Shown one piece after another: positions 43,389 to 51,323 of a stretch of 54,852 nt of DNA. This DNA comes from Myxococcales bacterium (GTDB lineage Bacteria; Myxococcota_A; Polyangia; Haliangiales; Haliangiaceae). A model generated the notes under the pieces. That model was not told where the DNA came from. It did not search any database and saw only the letters and a list, made by a program, of their open reading frames with translations. The stretch spans positions 1-54,852 of the forward strand of contig CANKMW010000063.1 of the NCBI GenBank assembly GCA_947483555.1, in the 5' to 3' direction. The position numbers and the translations under genes are program-made. Positions within the stretch are counted from its first letter, which is position 1, and every line of letters begins with the position of its first letter.

Positions 43389-44099
43389 ATGTACCGCTCC
43401 GCGATGGTCTGGTTGATCCCGCTCGCGCTCGTCGTGCCGTCGACCGCGGACGCCCACTTCATCCTCAGCTCGCCGGCGAGCGTGTCGCAACAGGACGAGT
43501 TCGGCAGCCCGCAGAAGAGCGCGCCGTGCGGCAACACCGACACCGCCGGGGTGCCCGACGAGGCGACGCCGACCAACCAGATCACGACGGTGCCGACCGG
43601 GTCGATGCTGACGATCTCGATCCGGGAGACCATCTTCCACCCCGGTCATTATCGGGTGGCGCTCGCTCAAGACCGGGCGTCGCTGCCCGCCGACCCCGCG
43701 GTGACCGCCGGGTCGACCGCGTGCGGCTCGACGCAGATCGCCGCCAATCCGACCCTGCCCGTCCTCGGCGACGGCTTGCTCCGCCACACGTCGTCGCTCG
43801 GCAACACGATGCAGACCATGCAGGTCCAGCTGCCGGCGGGCATGACCTGCACCAGCTGCGTCCTGCAGGTCACGCAGTTCATGTCGAACCATGCGCTCAA
43901 CAACCCGGGCGGTTGCTACTACCATCATTGCGCGACGCTCACGATCGCCGACAACGCGCCGGCGCCCGACGCCGGCACGGGGACCGAGGATCCTGCTGGT
44001 GGTTGTTGCAACACCGGTCCCGCCACCCCGCACCTGGCCGCGCTGGCCGGGCTCGTGCTCGGAGTGCTGGGGTTGCGGCGCCGGCGCCGCCGTCCCTGA
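43389..44099 (+). CDS. LPMO-like secreted copper protein with MYXO-CTERM tail
   Basis: 236 residues. The signal peptide ends STADA, and the mature protein begins with His (HFILSSPASV), as required for the N-terminal His of a copper histidine brace in lytic polysaccharide monooxygenases. Internal His (FHPGHYRVAL) and several Cys pairs support a secreted beta-sandwich. It resembles the myxobacterial SCE4755 group of polysaccharide-monooxygenase-like proteins. The C-terminus has a Cys-Cys motif, a hydrophobic helix (HLAALAGLVLGVLGL) and an Arg run: a MYXO-CTERM sorting signal, a strong marker for Myxococcota. Copper and substrate use are inferred. Confidence 0.82.
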   Translation: MYRSAMVWLIPLALVVPSTADAHFILSSPASVSQQDEFGSPQKSAPCGNTDTAGVPDEATPTNQITTVPTGSMLTISIRETIFHPGHYRVALAQDRASLPADPAVTAGSTACGSTQIAANPTLPVLGDGLLRHTSSLGNTMQTMQVQLPAGMTCTSCVLQVTQFMSNHALNNPGGCYYHHCATLTIADNAPAPDAGTGTEDPAGGCCNTGPATPHLAALAGLVLGVLGLRRRRRRP

Positions 44100-44131
44100 C
44101 CCGGTCGCTGGCCTTCGCGCCGCACCGCGCC

Positions 44132-44137
44132 CACAAT
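44132..44137 (+). promoter_or_regulatory. -10-like box of aldehyde oxidoreductase gene
   Basis: CACAAT ends 6 nt before ATG 44144. Confidence 0.4.
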
Positions 44138-44143
44138 CCGGGC

Positions 44144-46201
44144 ATGTCGGAGCCTGTCCTGAGCCCTGTCGAAGGGACCGCCGTCGTCCACCGCCCGAAG
44201 TTCGGTAGCCATGGCCGTGTGCTTCACGTCGACCTCAGCGACGGCAAGCACTGGGTCGAGGAGGTCGACGAGAGCGTCTATCGCCAGTTCCTCGGCGGCT
44301 ACGGCGTCGGCGCCTGGCTGATGTGGAAGCACTTTCCAGCCGGCACCGATGCGCTCGCGCCCGCGGCCTGCTTCGCGATCTGCTCCGGCCTGCTCACCGG
44401 CACCGGCACCGCGTTCTCGGGCCGCATCCAGATCGTCGGCAAGTCGCCGCTGACCGGGACCTGGGCCGACTCCAACTCGGGCGGATCGGTCGCCTCCCAC
44501 CTGCGCCGCGCCGGCTACGACGCGCTGGTCGTCCGCGGCAAGGCGGCACGGCCGACCTTGCTCGTGGTGCAAGACGACGAGGTCCGCCTCGAGCCCGCCG
44601 GCGACCTGTGGGGCCAGCAGATCCCCGAGGCCTTCGACGCCCTCAAGAAGAAGTTCGGCGGCAAGCGCGACGTCGGCGTGAGCGCGATCGGCCCGGCCGG
44701 CGAGAAGCAGGCCCGCATCGCCTCGGTGATGAACGACCGCTACCATGCCTTCGGCCGCCAGGGTTTCGGCGCCATCTACGGCAGCAAGAACCTCAAGGCC
44801 ATCGTGGTCGGCGGCAGCGGCGAGGTGCCGATCGCTCACCCCAAGGTGCTCGACGGCATCAACAAGGCGATCAACGGTCAGTACAAGACCTCGATCGGCC
44901 TGTTCATGCGCTTCGTGGTGTGGATGGCCAAGCCCAAGAGCTGGATGGGCTGGATGTACCGCGCCTTCAAGCGGCGCGGCATGAAGATCCAGGCTCCGAC
45001 CGCGGCGATGCGTCAGCTGTGGGCCGACCGTGGCACCACCGGCGCGGTCGCGGTCTCGGTCGAGAACGGCGACGGCCCGGTCAAGAACTGGAAGGGCGTC
45101 GGCAGCCGCGACTTCCCGCTCCGCACCCACGGCATGAAGCTCGACGGCAAGGAGGTCGACAAGTACATCACCAAGAAGCTGTCCTGCGGTGACTGCCCGG
45201 CGCCGTGCAAGGGCATCGTCAAGGTCAAGAGCAAGGGCCTGTCGGATGTCCGGCGCCCGGACTACGAGACCATCGTCGGCTTCGGCGCCAACCTCCTGAA
45301 CGCCGACCTCGAGCTGGTGACCGCGTGCCACGACGCCTGCAACCGCTTCGGCCTCGACGCGGTCAGCTCGTCGGCGACCCTGGCGTGGGTGTGCGAGGCG
45401 GTGGAGGTCGGGACCCTGTCGGCCGCCGATCTCGACGGCATCGACATGCGATGGGGCAACGGCGAGGCGGCGCTCGCGCTCACGATCAAGATGGGCGAGG
45501 CCACCGGCTGCGGCGCGTGGCTGTCGCACGGCGTCAAGCGCGCCGCCGAGCACGTCGGCAAGGGCTCCGACGCCTACGCGGTGCACGTCCACGGTGGCGA
45601 GCCGGCGTACCACGACCCGCGCTTCACCTCGCTGATGGGCGTGACCTACATCTCGGACCCGACCCCCGGCCGCCACACCGCCGGCTCGGCGTCGTGGAAC
45701 GAGACCTTCGGCTTCGGCTTCGGCCTGCCCAAGGCGGCGCCCAAGGAGGAGGTCGTGGTGGAGTGGAAGGGCACCAAGGGCAAGGGCGTGGCCCAGGCCC
45801 ACCACTCCAACGCGCACCAGGCCATGAACGGCCTCGGCCTGTGCATGTTCACGATGATCACCGGTCAGCTACCGTGGCTCGAGCTCGCCAACGCCGCGAC
45901 CGGCTGGGAGATGACCGAGACCGATCTGCTCACCGCGGGCGAGCGAATCCAGAACCTGCGCGCCGCCTTCAACTGGCGCGAGGGCATCCGGCCCGGCGAC
46001 TTCAAGGCTCACCCGCGCATGATGGGCGAGGGCGACGGCAACCTGCCGGCCGGTCCGCTCAAGGGCGTGCGGGTGCCGTTGCCGATGTTGCGCGACGACT
46101 ACTTCTCGGCGATGCACTGGAACAAGGACTCGGGCCGGGTCACCAAGCAGCGCGCGGGTGAGCTCGGCATGACCGAGTTGCTCGGCGAGTTCGTGTCCTG
46201 A
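44144..46201 (+). CDS. Tungsten-dependent aldehyde ferredoxin oxidoreductase-family protein
   Basis: 685 residues. AOR family: RVLHVDLSDG, FLGGYGVGAWLM, FSGRIQIVGKSPLTGTWADSNSGG (pterin binding), GFGAIYGSKNLKAIVV, the 4Fe-4S cysteines in LSCGDCPAPCKG (about 347) with the fourth Cys in GLCMF, and DPTPGRHTAG. These enzymes oxidise aldehydes or reduce acids with a tungstopterin. The first ten residues (EPVLSPVEG) are encoded by a REP-like palindrome (44152-44176), an extension not found in the family core. The MoaD-like gene 15 bp downstream may serve its cofactor. Confidence 0.9.
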   Translation: MSEPVLSPVEGTAVVHRPKFGSHGRVLHVDLSDGKHWVEEVDESVYRQFLGGYGVGAWLMWKHFPAGTDALAPAACFAICSGLLTGTGTAFSGRIQIVGKSPLTGTWADSNSGGSVASHLRRAGYDALVVRGKAARPTLLVVQDDEVRLEPAGDLWGQQIPEAFDALKKKFGGKRDVGVSAIGPAGEKQARIASVMNDRYHAFGRQGFGAIYGSKNLKAIVVGGSGEVPIAHPKVLDGINKAINGQYKTSIGLFMRFVVWMAKPKSWMGWMYRAFKRRGMKIQAPTAAMRQLWADRGTTGAVAVSVENGDGPVKNWKGVGSRDFPLRTHGMKLDGKEVDKYITKKLSCGDCPAPCKGIVKVKSKGLSDVRRPDYETIVGFGANLLNADLELVTACHDACNRFGLDAVSSSATLAWVCEAVEVGTLSAADLDGIDMRWGNGEAALALTIKMGEATGCGAWLSHGVKRAAEHVGKGSDAYAVHVHGGEPAYHDPRFTSLMGVTYISDPTPGRHTAGSASWNETFGFGFGLPKAAPKEEVVVEWKGTKGKGVAQAHHSNAHQAMNGLGLCMFTMITGQLPWLELANAATGWEMTETDLLTAGERIQNLRAAFNWREGIRPGDFKAHPRMMGEGDGNLPAGPLKGVRVPLPMLRDDYFSAMHWNKDSGRVTKQRAGELGMTELLGEFVS
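44152..44176. repeat. REP-like palindromic element 3, inside a coding sequence
   Basis: CCTGTCCTGAG...GTCGAAGGG. It shares ends with the elements at 35862 and 35991 but here is read as codons 4-11 of the oxidoreductase gene. Confidence 0.6.
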
Positions 46202-46216
46202 GGCGAGCCGGCTGAG

Positions 46217-46531
46217 ATGCTGGGCAAGCTGTTCGGCAAGCGCGTCGATCCGGACACCATCCGCGTCCACGTGCTCATCCGGGGCCGCATCGGCGACGGC
46301 TGGTACGACGTCGACGAGACCGTGCGCGTGGCGCCCGGCACCACGCTGTCCCAGCTCATCGCCCTTGGCGAGCGCCTGAAGCTGCCGCTGCGCACCGCGG
46401 TCGAGGACAGCCCGCACCTCGCCCACACCCTGATGTGGAACGGCGAGCGCTGCCCGGTCGACGAGCACGGCGACCGGCCGCTCGCCGATGGTGACGAGCT
46501 GTTCCTGCTCGCCCCGCTGGCCGGCGGCTGA
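46217..46531 (+). CDS. MoaD/ThiS-like ubiquitin-fold sulfur carrier
   Basis: 104 residues. Beta-grasp small protein ending in Gly-Gly (LLAPLAGG), the feature by which MoaD/ThiS proteins are activated and carry sulfur. The N-terminal 20 residues (MLGKLFGKRVDPDTIRVHV) are an addition to the usual 80-residue carrier. It follows the oxidoreductase by 15 bp and probably supplies dithiolene sulfur for its pterin (inference). Confidence 0.8.
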   Translation: MLGKLFGKRVDPDTIRVHVLIRGRIGDGWYDVDETVRVAPGTTLSQLIALGERLKLPLRTAVEDSPHLAHTLMWNGERCPVDEHGDRPLADGDELFLLAPLAGG

Positions 46532-46533
46532 AT

Positions 46534-46569
46534 CGCCCGCCGAACCGCGCGCCGAACCGCCCGCCGAAC
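46534..46569 (+). repeat. Three 12-bp tandem repeats, intergenic
   Basis: CGCCCGCCGAAC, CGCGCGCCGAAC, CGCCCGCCGAAC. Related in style to the hexanucleotide tracts elsewhere in the window. Confidence 0.85.
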
Positions 46570-46627
46570 CGTCGGATCCGGCATCTTTCGGTTGGGCCTC
46601 TGCCGTAGTACCGTGGGCCAAACCGTC

Positions 46628-48013
46628 GTGTCGACGCAGGATTTCCACCCCAGCCTGACCATCACCGCGGTCAGCGGCACGGCCGACGAGACCAGCGCCA
46701 TCCGCGTGCGCCAGCTGCGCGTCGTGCACGCGCCGCGCGCCGGCCGCTGGGCGATGTCGACGGTGGGCCGATCGCCGGTCGAGATCGGTCGCGTCGGGCA
46801 GACCCAGAGCCCGCTGGCGCTCGACGACAAGGAAGTCTCGCGCCTGCACGCGGTGGTCGAGCCCGATGGCGCCGGCGGCTTCCGGGTCGTCGATCGCGGC
46901 AGCCGCAACGGCACCTTCGTCAACGGTCAGAAGATCGACTCGGCCCCGGTCGAGCACGGCTCGGTGGTGCGGGTCGGCAAGACCCTGCTGCTGTTCCTCG
47001 ATCACGCCGTCGGCGGTGACGTCGCCACGGTGGCCGAGAGCCCGCGGCTGCTCGGTCGCAGCGAGGTCATGCGCCGCCTGCGCGCCGATCTCGCCATGGT
47101 GGCGCCGCGCAACATCCCGGTGCTCGTGCTCGGCGAGACCGGGGTCGGCAAGGAGCTGGTCGCCGAGGAGCTCCACCGCCAGAGCGGCCGCAGCGGCCAG
47201 TTCGTGGCGGTCAACTGCGCCGCGCTGCCCGAGGCGCTCGCCGAGAGCGAGCTGTTCGGGCACGTCGCGGGTGCCTTCTCGGGGGCCAAGGTCAAGAGCG
47301 AAGGCCTGTTCGTCGCCGCCAACACCGGCACCCTCTTCCTCGACGAGGTCGGCGAGTGCCCGGCGCCGATCCAGGCCAAGCTGTTGCGGGCGCTGGCCAA
47401 GAGCGAGGTCCGGGCGGTCGGCGCCACCGACTCGATCGCCGTCGACGTCCGCATCATCGCCGCCACCAACCGCGATCTGTCGGCCGAGATCGCCGCCGAC
47501 AGCTTCCGCTCCGATCTGTTCGCGCGCCTGTCGGGCTGGGTGCAGCGCATCCCGCCGCTGCGCGAACGCCGGGAGGACATCCTGCCGCTGGCCGCCATGT
47601 TCCTGGCCCGGGTCGCGCCGTCGGCGACCATCTCGACCAACGCCGCCGAGGCGCTGCTGCTCTACAACTGGCCGTTCAACGTCCGCGAGCTGGAGCAGGT
47701 GATCAGCGCCGCCGGCGTCCGCGCCGCCGCCGTCAACCGGGTGCGCTGTGAACACCTGCCCGATGCCATCTCCGGGGTGCTCGGGGCCCGCGCCCAGGTC
47801 AAGGAGCCGGTGGTCAACGACAGCGAGCCGCACCCGGCGATGCCGCAGGTGGCGCGGGACGCGGTCCCGGCGCGCGACGACCTGATGGCGGTGCTGGCCT
47901 ACTTCGGCGGCAACGTGGCCCAGGTCGCCGAGTACTTCGGCAAGGATCGCAAGCAGGTCTATCGCTGGGCGGAGCGCTACCAGATCGACCTGGATCAGGT
48001 TCGCAAGCCCTGA
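46628..48013 (+). CDS. FHA-domain sigma-54-dependent transcription activator
   Basis: 461 residues from GTG 46628 (GTG 46613 is an alternative). An N-terminal FHA domain (SPVEIGRVGQTQSPLALDDKEVSRLHAVVE, RGSRNGTFVNGQKI), the AAA+ sigma-54 interaction domain (LGETGVGKELVAEELH, NCAALPEALAESELFGHVAG, TLFLDEVGECP, IIAATNRDL, WPFNVRELEQV), and a C-terminal Fis-type helix region (VAEYFGKDRKQVYRWAERY). The sigma-54 contact loop reads GAFSGA, not GAFTGA. It would open sigma-54 promoters when its FHA domain binds a phosphoprotein, for example a substrate of the kinase at 42359. Confidence 0.88.
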   Translation: MSTQDFHPSLTITAVSGTADETSAIRVRQLRVVHAPRAGRWAMSTVGRSPVEIGRVGQTQSPLALDDKEVSRLHAVVEPDGAGGFRVVDRGSRNGTFVNGQKIDSAPVEHGSVVRVGKTLLLFLDHAVGGDVATVAESPRLLGRSEVMRRLRADLAMVAPRNIPVLVLGETGVGKELVAEELHRQSGRSGQFVAVNCAALPEALAESELFGHVAGAFSGAKVKSEGLFVAANTGTLFLDEVGECPAPIQAKLLRALAKSEVRAVGATDSIAVDVRIIAATNRDLSAEIAADSFRSDLFARLSGWVQRIPPLRERREDILPLAAMFLARVAPSATISTNAAEALLLYNWPFNVRELEQVISAAGVRAAAVNRVRCEHLPDAISGVLGARAQVKEPVVNDSEPHPAMPQVARDAVPARDDLMAVLAYFGGNVAQVAEYFGKDRKQVYRWAERYQIDLDQVRKP

Positions 48014-48044
48014 TGTCCTGAGAATTCGGGCTCGGGGCTCGGGT

Positions 48045-48680
48045 TCACAGGCCGGCGCGGTTCCGCACCCACCACACCACGTCGGCCAGTGCCTGCTTCT
48101 CGACCTTGTCGAGCAGCGAACGGACCTGACTCTTGACGGTGTTCTCGCTGACCCCCATCACGTCCGCGAGCCGGCTGCGCGGGATGCCCTCGGCGGCGAA
48201 GGCCACGATCTGGCTCTCGCGCTGCGACAGCTTGAATTCCTCGCTGATCTCGGAGACCACGCCGGCCAGCTTCTGGCGATCGCCGTACTGGCTGCCCGAC
48301 AGCGTGCGCTGAACGAACTGGGCCAGGTTCTCGGAGAAGAACGGCTTGCACACGAACTCGACGCGCAGCGCGTGAGCCCGGTTGATGGTCGTCGGATCGT
48401 TCGACCCGGTGAGGATCAACACCGGCAGGTTGCGGTCGTGGCGCCGCAACAACTCGACCACTTCGAAGCCGGTGCCGTCGGGCAGGCCGATGTCGACCAC
48501 CGCCGCGGCCAGGTCCTGACCGCCCTCGATCAGATCGACCGCGGTCTCGACCGACGCCTTCATGATGACGTCGAAGTACGCCCGGGTGCCGCGCTGCAGC
48601 GAGCGCCCGAGCGCGGGATCGTCTTCGACGATGAGCAACTTGGGCTTGGCATTCATGGGGGAAGCCGCCACTGACTCCAT
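48045..48680 (-). CDS. NarL/FixJ-type response regulator
   Basis: 211 residues. ATG 48680 has a good ribosome site (AGGAAG, 5 nt). Receiver domain with EDD near residue 18, phosphoacceptor in AVVDIGLPDG and the Lys of VCKPFF; then a LuxR-type HTH (LSQRESQIVAFAAEGIPRSRLADVMGVSENTVKSQVRSLLDKV). No partner histidine kinase is in the window. One of few genes here with a normal leader. Confidence 0.9.
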   Translation of the reverse strand: MESVAASPMNAKPKLLIVEDDPALGRSLQRGTRAYFDVIMKASVETAVDLIEGGQDLAAAVVDIGLPDGTGFEVVELLRRHDRNLPVLILTGSNDPTTINRAHALRVEFVCKPFFSENLAQFVQRTLSGSQYGDRQKLAGVVSEISEEFKLSQRESQIVAFAAEGIPRSRLADVMGVSENTVKSQVRSLLDKVEKQALADVVWWVRNRAGL

Positions 48681-48790
48681 GGAGCTTCCTTTGTGCCACA
48701 ACCGCGCGCTGGCGTCGACGCGCACGCCATGTGCGTTCGTCACCCAGGATGGGTGATGTGGGCCTGGGTACGTCACCGCGCGACGGCCGG

Positions 48791-50371
48791 TCAGCGCGAC
48801 AGCAGCGCGCCCAGCAGCCCGCCGTACACGAACAGCATCCGGTTCATGTCGGTGTCGTTGAAGTTCAGCGTCAGGCCGAGGAAGAAGTCGCGGCCGTAGT
48901 GCAGCTCCCGGAACTGCACCGGGACCTCGGCGCCCACCGGCCAGTCCTGGATCGGCAGGTTGGCGCCGGCGATCAGCGCGTCGTCGACGCCGCCGATGAT
49001 GTACAGCGTGCGAAAGACCGCCAGCGCTGCGGCCAGCTTGACCCTCGGCACCCGATCGAAGCTCGATTCCATGGCGTCGAGCGACAGCTTGAGGCGGCCG
49101 CCGAGGAGGACGCCGTCGACCCCGGCGCCGAACATCGATTCCTTGAGGCCGGCCCGGACCGCCAGCGGTCCAAAGCGCGTGCCCCACTGGGCCGTGAAGC
49201 GAAGCTGCTCCTCGATGACGGTGCGCCGCGTCCAGGTCGCGGTACCGGTCGCGTCATCGAGCCGGGGCGCCGGCACGTCGCCCCACTGGCCCTTCTCGAG
49301 CTCGATGTAATAGAACTGGTCGGCGCGCGACGCCACCTCGGCGGTGACGTAGAAGCGCGGCTGGCGGGCGATCAGGTTGACCTCGGTCCGGAAGCCGACC
49401 ACCGTCCTCAACCGGCTGAGCGAGTCGGTGAACGTGGTGCCGCTCTCGGTGACGCTGGCGACCTCGTCGGCGAGCTCGGGATCGTGGATGAGCCGGGCCA
49501 GACGACCCGGGCGCTCGCGCTGGCCGTCGGCGAGCTCGGCCACCGCGGCGGCCGCGTCATCGAAGAACGGGTCGACCTCGTCGAAACGAGCGCGTGCTCC
49601 GCCCAGGCCGTCGACGACGTCGGCGCGCGCCGCTCGCAGGTCGGCGGTGACGCCGGCGACGTCACTGGCGAGCTGGTCCAGACGACGATTGGCGCCGGGC
49701 GCGACCTCGGCGACGTCGGCCTCCAGCTCGGTGGTCCACTGCTCGAGGCGGGTGGCGCCATCGTCGAGCTCGCGCAACGGTCGCGCGACGGCGCCGGCGG
49801 CGAGGTCGCGGTCGAGCTGGGCGACCAGCTCGACGAACGGACCCGACACCCACTGCCGACCCTCGTCGAGGAACGCGTCGGCCGCCGCCAGCCCCTCGTC
49901 GAGGCGCGGCATCGCACGCTCGATGCCGCGCATCACGCGATCCGTGCTCGCGGCCTCGACCACCCGCGCCACCGGCTCACCCGAGGCCAGCCGGCGGTGC
50001 GGCGCGACACAGCCCGAGGGTGCCTGGGGATCAGCCTCGCCCGGCGAGATCTCGACGTAGTTGTCACCCAGCGCCGAGGTCGCCTTCTTGGTGGCCCAGG
50101 CGTCGTCACACAGGACGACGCCGTCGCGCAGGCGCATCGCGACCCGGGCCTGGTTGCCCTCGACCACCAGCCGTTCGATCTGACCGACGGAGACGCCCGC
50201 GATCACCACCCGCGAGCCGATCGGCAGACCGGCGGCATCCCGGAACAACGCCGAGGTCCGGAAGTCGCCGCCGACCGTCGGCGGCCGCGCCACCCGCCGC
50301 ACTGCCAGCGCCACGACGACGGCAGCGCCGCCGAGCACGGTCACGGTCGTCAAGCGCGACAGCCAGCGCAT
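48791..50371 (-). CDS. MCE/MlaD-domain protein with C-terminal beta region
   Basis: 526 residues. One N-terminal transmembrane segment (VTVLGGAAVVVALAV), then an MCE domain (VGGDFRTSALFRDAAGLPIGSRVVIAGVSVGQIERLVV, ALGDNYVEISPG) that in MlaD/PqiB forms rings moving phospholipids across the periplasm. A helical, coiled-coil-like middle (about 160-320) follows, and the last 200 residues look like outer-membrane strands (FYVTAEVASRADQFYYIELE, FGPLAVRAGLKESMF), ending VYGGLLGALLSR. No MlaEF-type ABC genes are adjacent. TAGGAT ends 7 nt before the ATG. Confidence 0.85.
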   Translation of the reverse strand: MRWLSRLTTVTVLGGAAVVVALAVRRVARPPTVGGDFRTSALFRDAAGLPIGSRVVIAGVSVGQIERLVVEGNQARVAMRLRDGVVLCDDAWATKKATSALGDNYVEISPGEADPQAPSGCVAPHRRLASGEPVARVVEAASTDRVMRGIERAMPRLDEGLAAADAFLDEGRQWVSGPFVELVAQLDRDLAAGAVARPLRELDDGATRLEQWTTELEADVAEVAPGANRRLDQLASDVAGVTADLRAARADVVDGLGGARARFDEVDPFFDDAAAAVAELADGQRERPGRLARLIHDPELADEVASVTESGTTFTDSLSRLRTVVGFRTEVNLIARQPRFYVTAEVASRADQFYYIELEKGQWGDVPAPRLDDATGTATWTRRTVIEEQLRFTAQWGTRFGPLAVRAGLKESMFGAGVDGVLLGGRLKLSLDAMESSFDRVPRVKLAAALAVFRTLYIIGGVDDALIAGANLPIQDWPVGAEVPVQFRELHYGRDFFLGLTLNFNDTDMNRMLFVYGGLLGALLSR

Positions 50372-50378
50372 TGCCTAC

Positions 50379-50384
50379 ATCCTA
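50379..50384 (-). promoter_or_regulatory. -10 box of MCE gene
   Basis: Minus-strand TAGGAT (50384-50379), 7 nt before ATG 50371; lies between the RarD stop and the MCE gene. Confidence 0.6.
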
Positions 50385-50413
50385 GCCCAATGTCGCGCCG
50401 GTGCCGCCGGTCG

Positions 50414-51316
50414 TCATCGACGGCGCGCGCGTCCGGCCCGGACCAGATCGACCGAAAACACCGCCAGCGCCACCCAGATGAAGGCGAACGCCGCCAGCTT
50501 GCGCATCGCCAGCGGCTCGTCGAACACGACCACCGCGGTGATGAACTGCCCGGTCGGGGCGAGGTACTGGAGAAATCCGATCGTGGCCAGCGGCAGGCGA
50601 CGGGCCGCGGCGGTGAACCACAGCAGGGGCAGGGCCGTGATCAGGCCGGTGCCGACCAGCAGCGCGTGGGGAGCGGCGCCGGCGTGGGCGAAGGCGCCGC
50701 GTGACGGCTCGGCGGCGATCCAGACCAGATAGATCGCGGCCGCCGGGGCCATCAGCGCGGTCTCCACGGTCGAACCGGCCAGCGCTGCCACCGGCGCCAT
50801 CTTGCGCAGCAGGCCGTAGACACCAAATGACGACGCCAGCGTGAGCGCGATCCACGGCGGCCCGGCTCCGATCGCCAGCCAGAGGACGCCGGCCGCGGCC
50901 AAGGTGATCGCCACCAGCTGGAGCCGACGGAGACGCTCGCCCAGGAAGACGACGCCAAGCGCGACCGAAAGCAGCGGGTTGATGAAGTAGCCGAGGCTGG
51001 CCTGCAACAGGTGGCCGCTCAGGGTGGCGTGGATGAACAGGCCCCAGTTGACGGCGAGCAGCGTCGCCGCCGCGGCGAGGATGGCGAGCACCCGACGATC
51101 TCGGATCGCGGCCAACACGGCGCCGAGCTGCCCCATCGCGACGGCCAGGGCGACGAACGTGACCAACCCGAACACCGCCCGGCAGGCGACGATCTCGAGA
51201 GGATCGATGCCGGCCAGCTGGCGCCAGTACAGCGGCACCACGCCCCACGCGGCGTAGGCCGCGACGCCCAGCAGGAGCCCGGTGCGCTGGTCGCGCGCGG
51301 CGCTGGAATCCGTCAC
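50414..51316 (-). CDS. rarD: EamA/RarD-type permease
   Basis: 300 residues, about ten transmembrane helices in two repeats. RarD signatures: AYAAWGVVPLYWRQL, VACRAVFGLVTFVAL, NWGLFIHATLSGHLLQASLGYFINPLLSVALG and GFLQYLAPTGQFITAV. Substrate unknown; RarD is linked to chloramphenicol sensitivity only by mutant phenotype. GTG start, 7 bp after the AlaX-type gene, same operon. Confidence 0.9.
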   Translation of the reverse strand: MTDSSAARDQRTGLLLGVAAYAAWGVVPLYWRQLAGIDPLEIVACRAVFGLVTFVALAVAMGQLGAVLAAIRDRRVLAILAAAATLLAVNWGLFIHATLSGHLLQASLGYFINPLLSVALGVVFLGERLRRLQLVAITLAAAGVLWLAIGAGPPWIALTLASSFGVYGLLRKMAPVAALAGSTVETALMAPAAAIYLVWIAAEPSRGAFAHAGAAPHALLVGTGLITALPLLWFTAAARRLPLATIGFLQYLAPTGQFITAVVVFDEPLAMRKLAAFAFIWVALAVFSVDLVRAGRARRR

Positions 51317-51323
51317 GCCTGCG

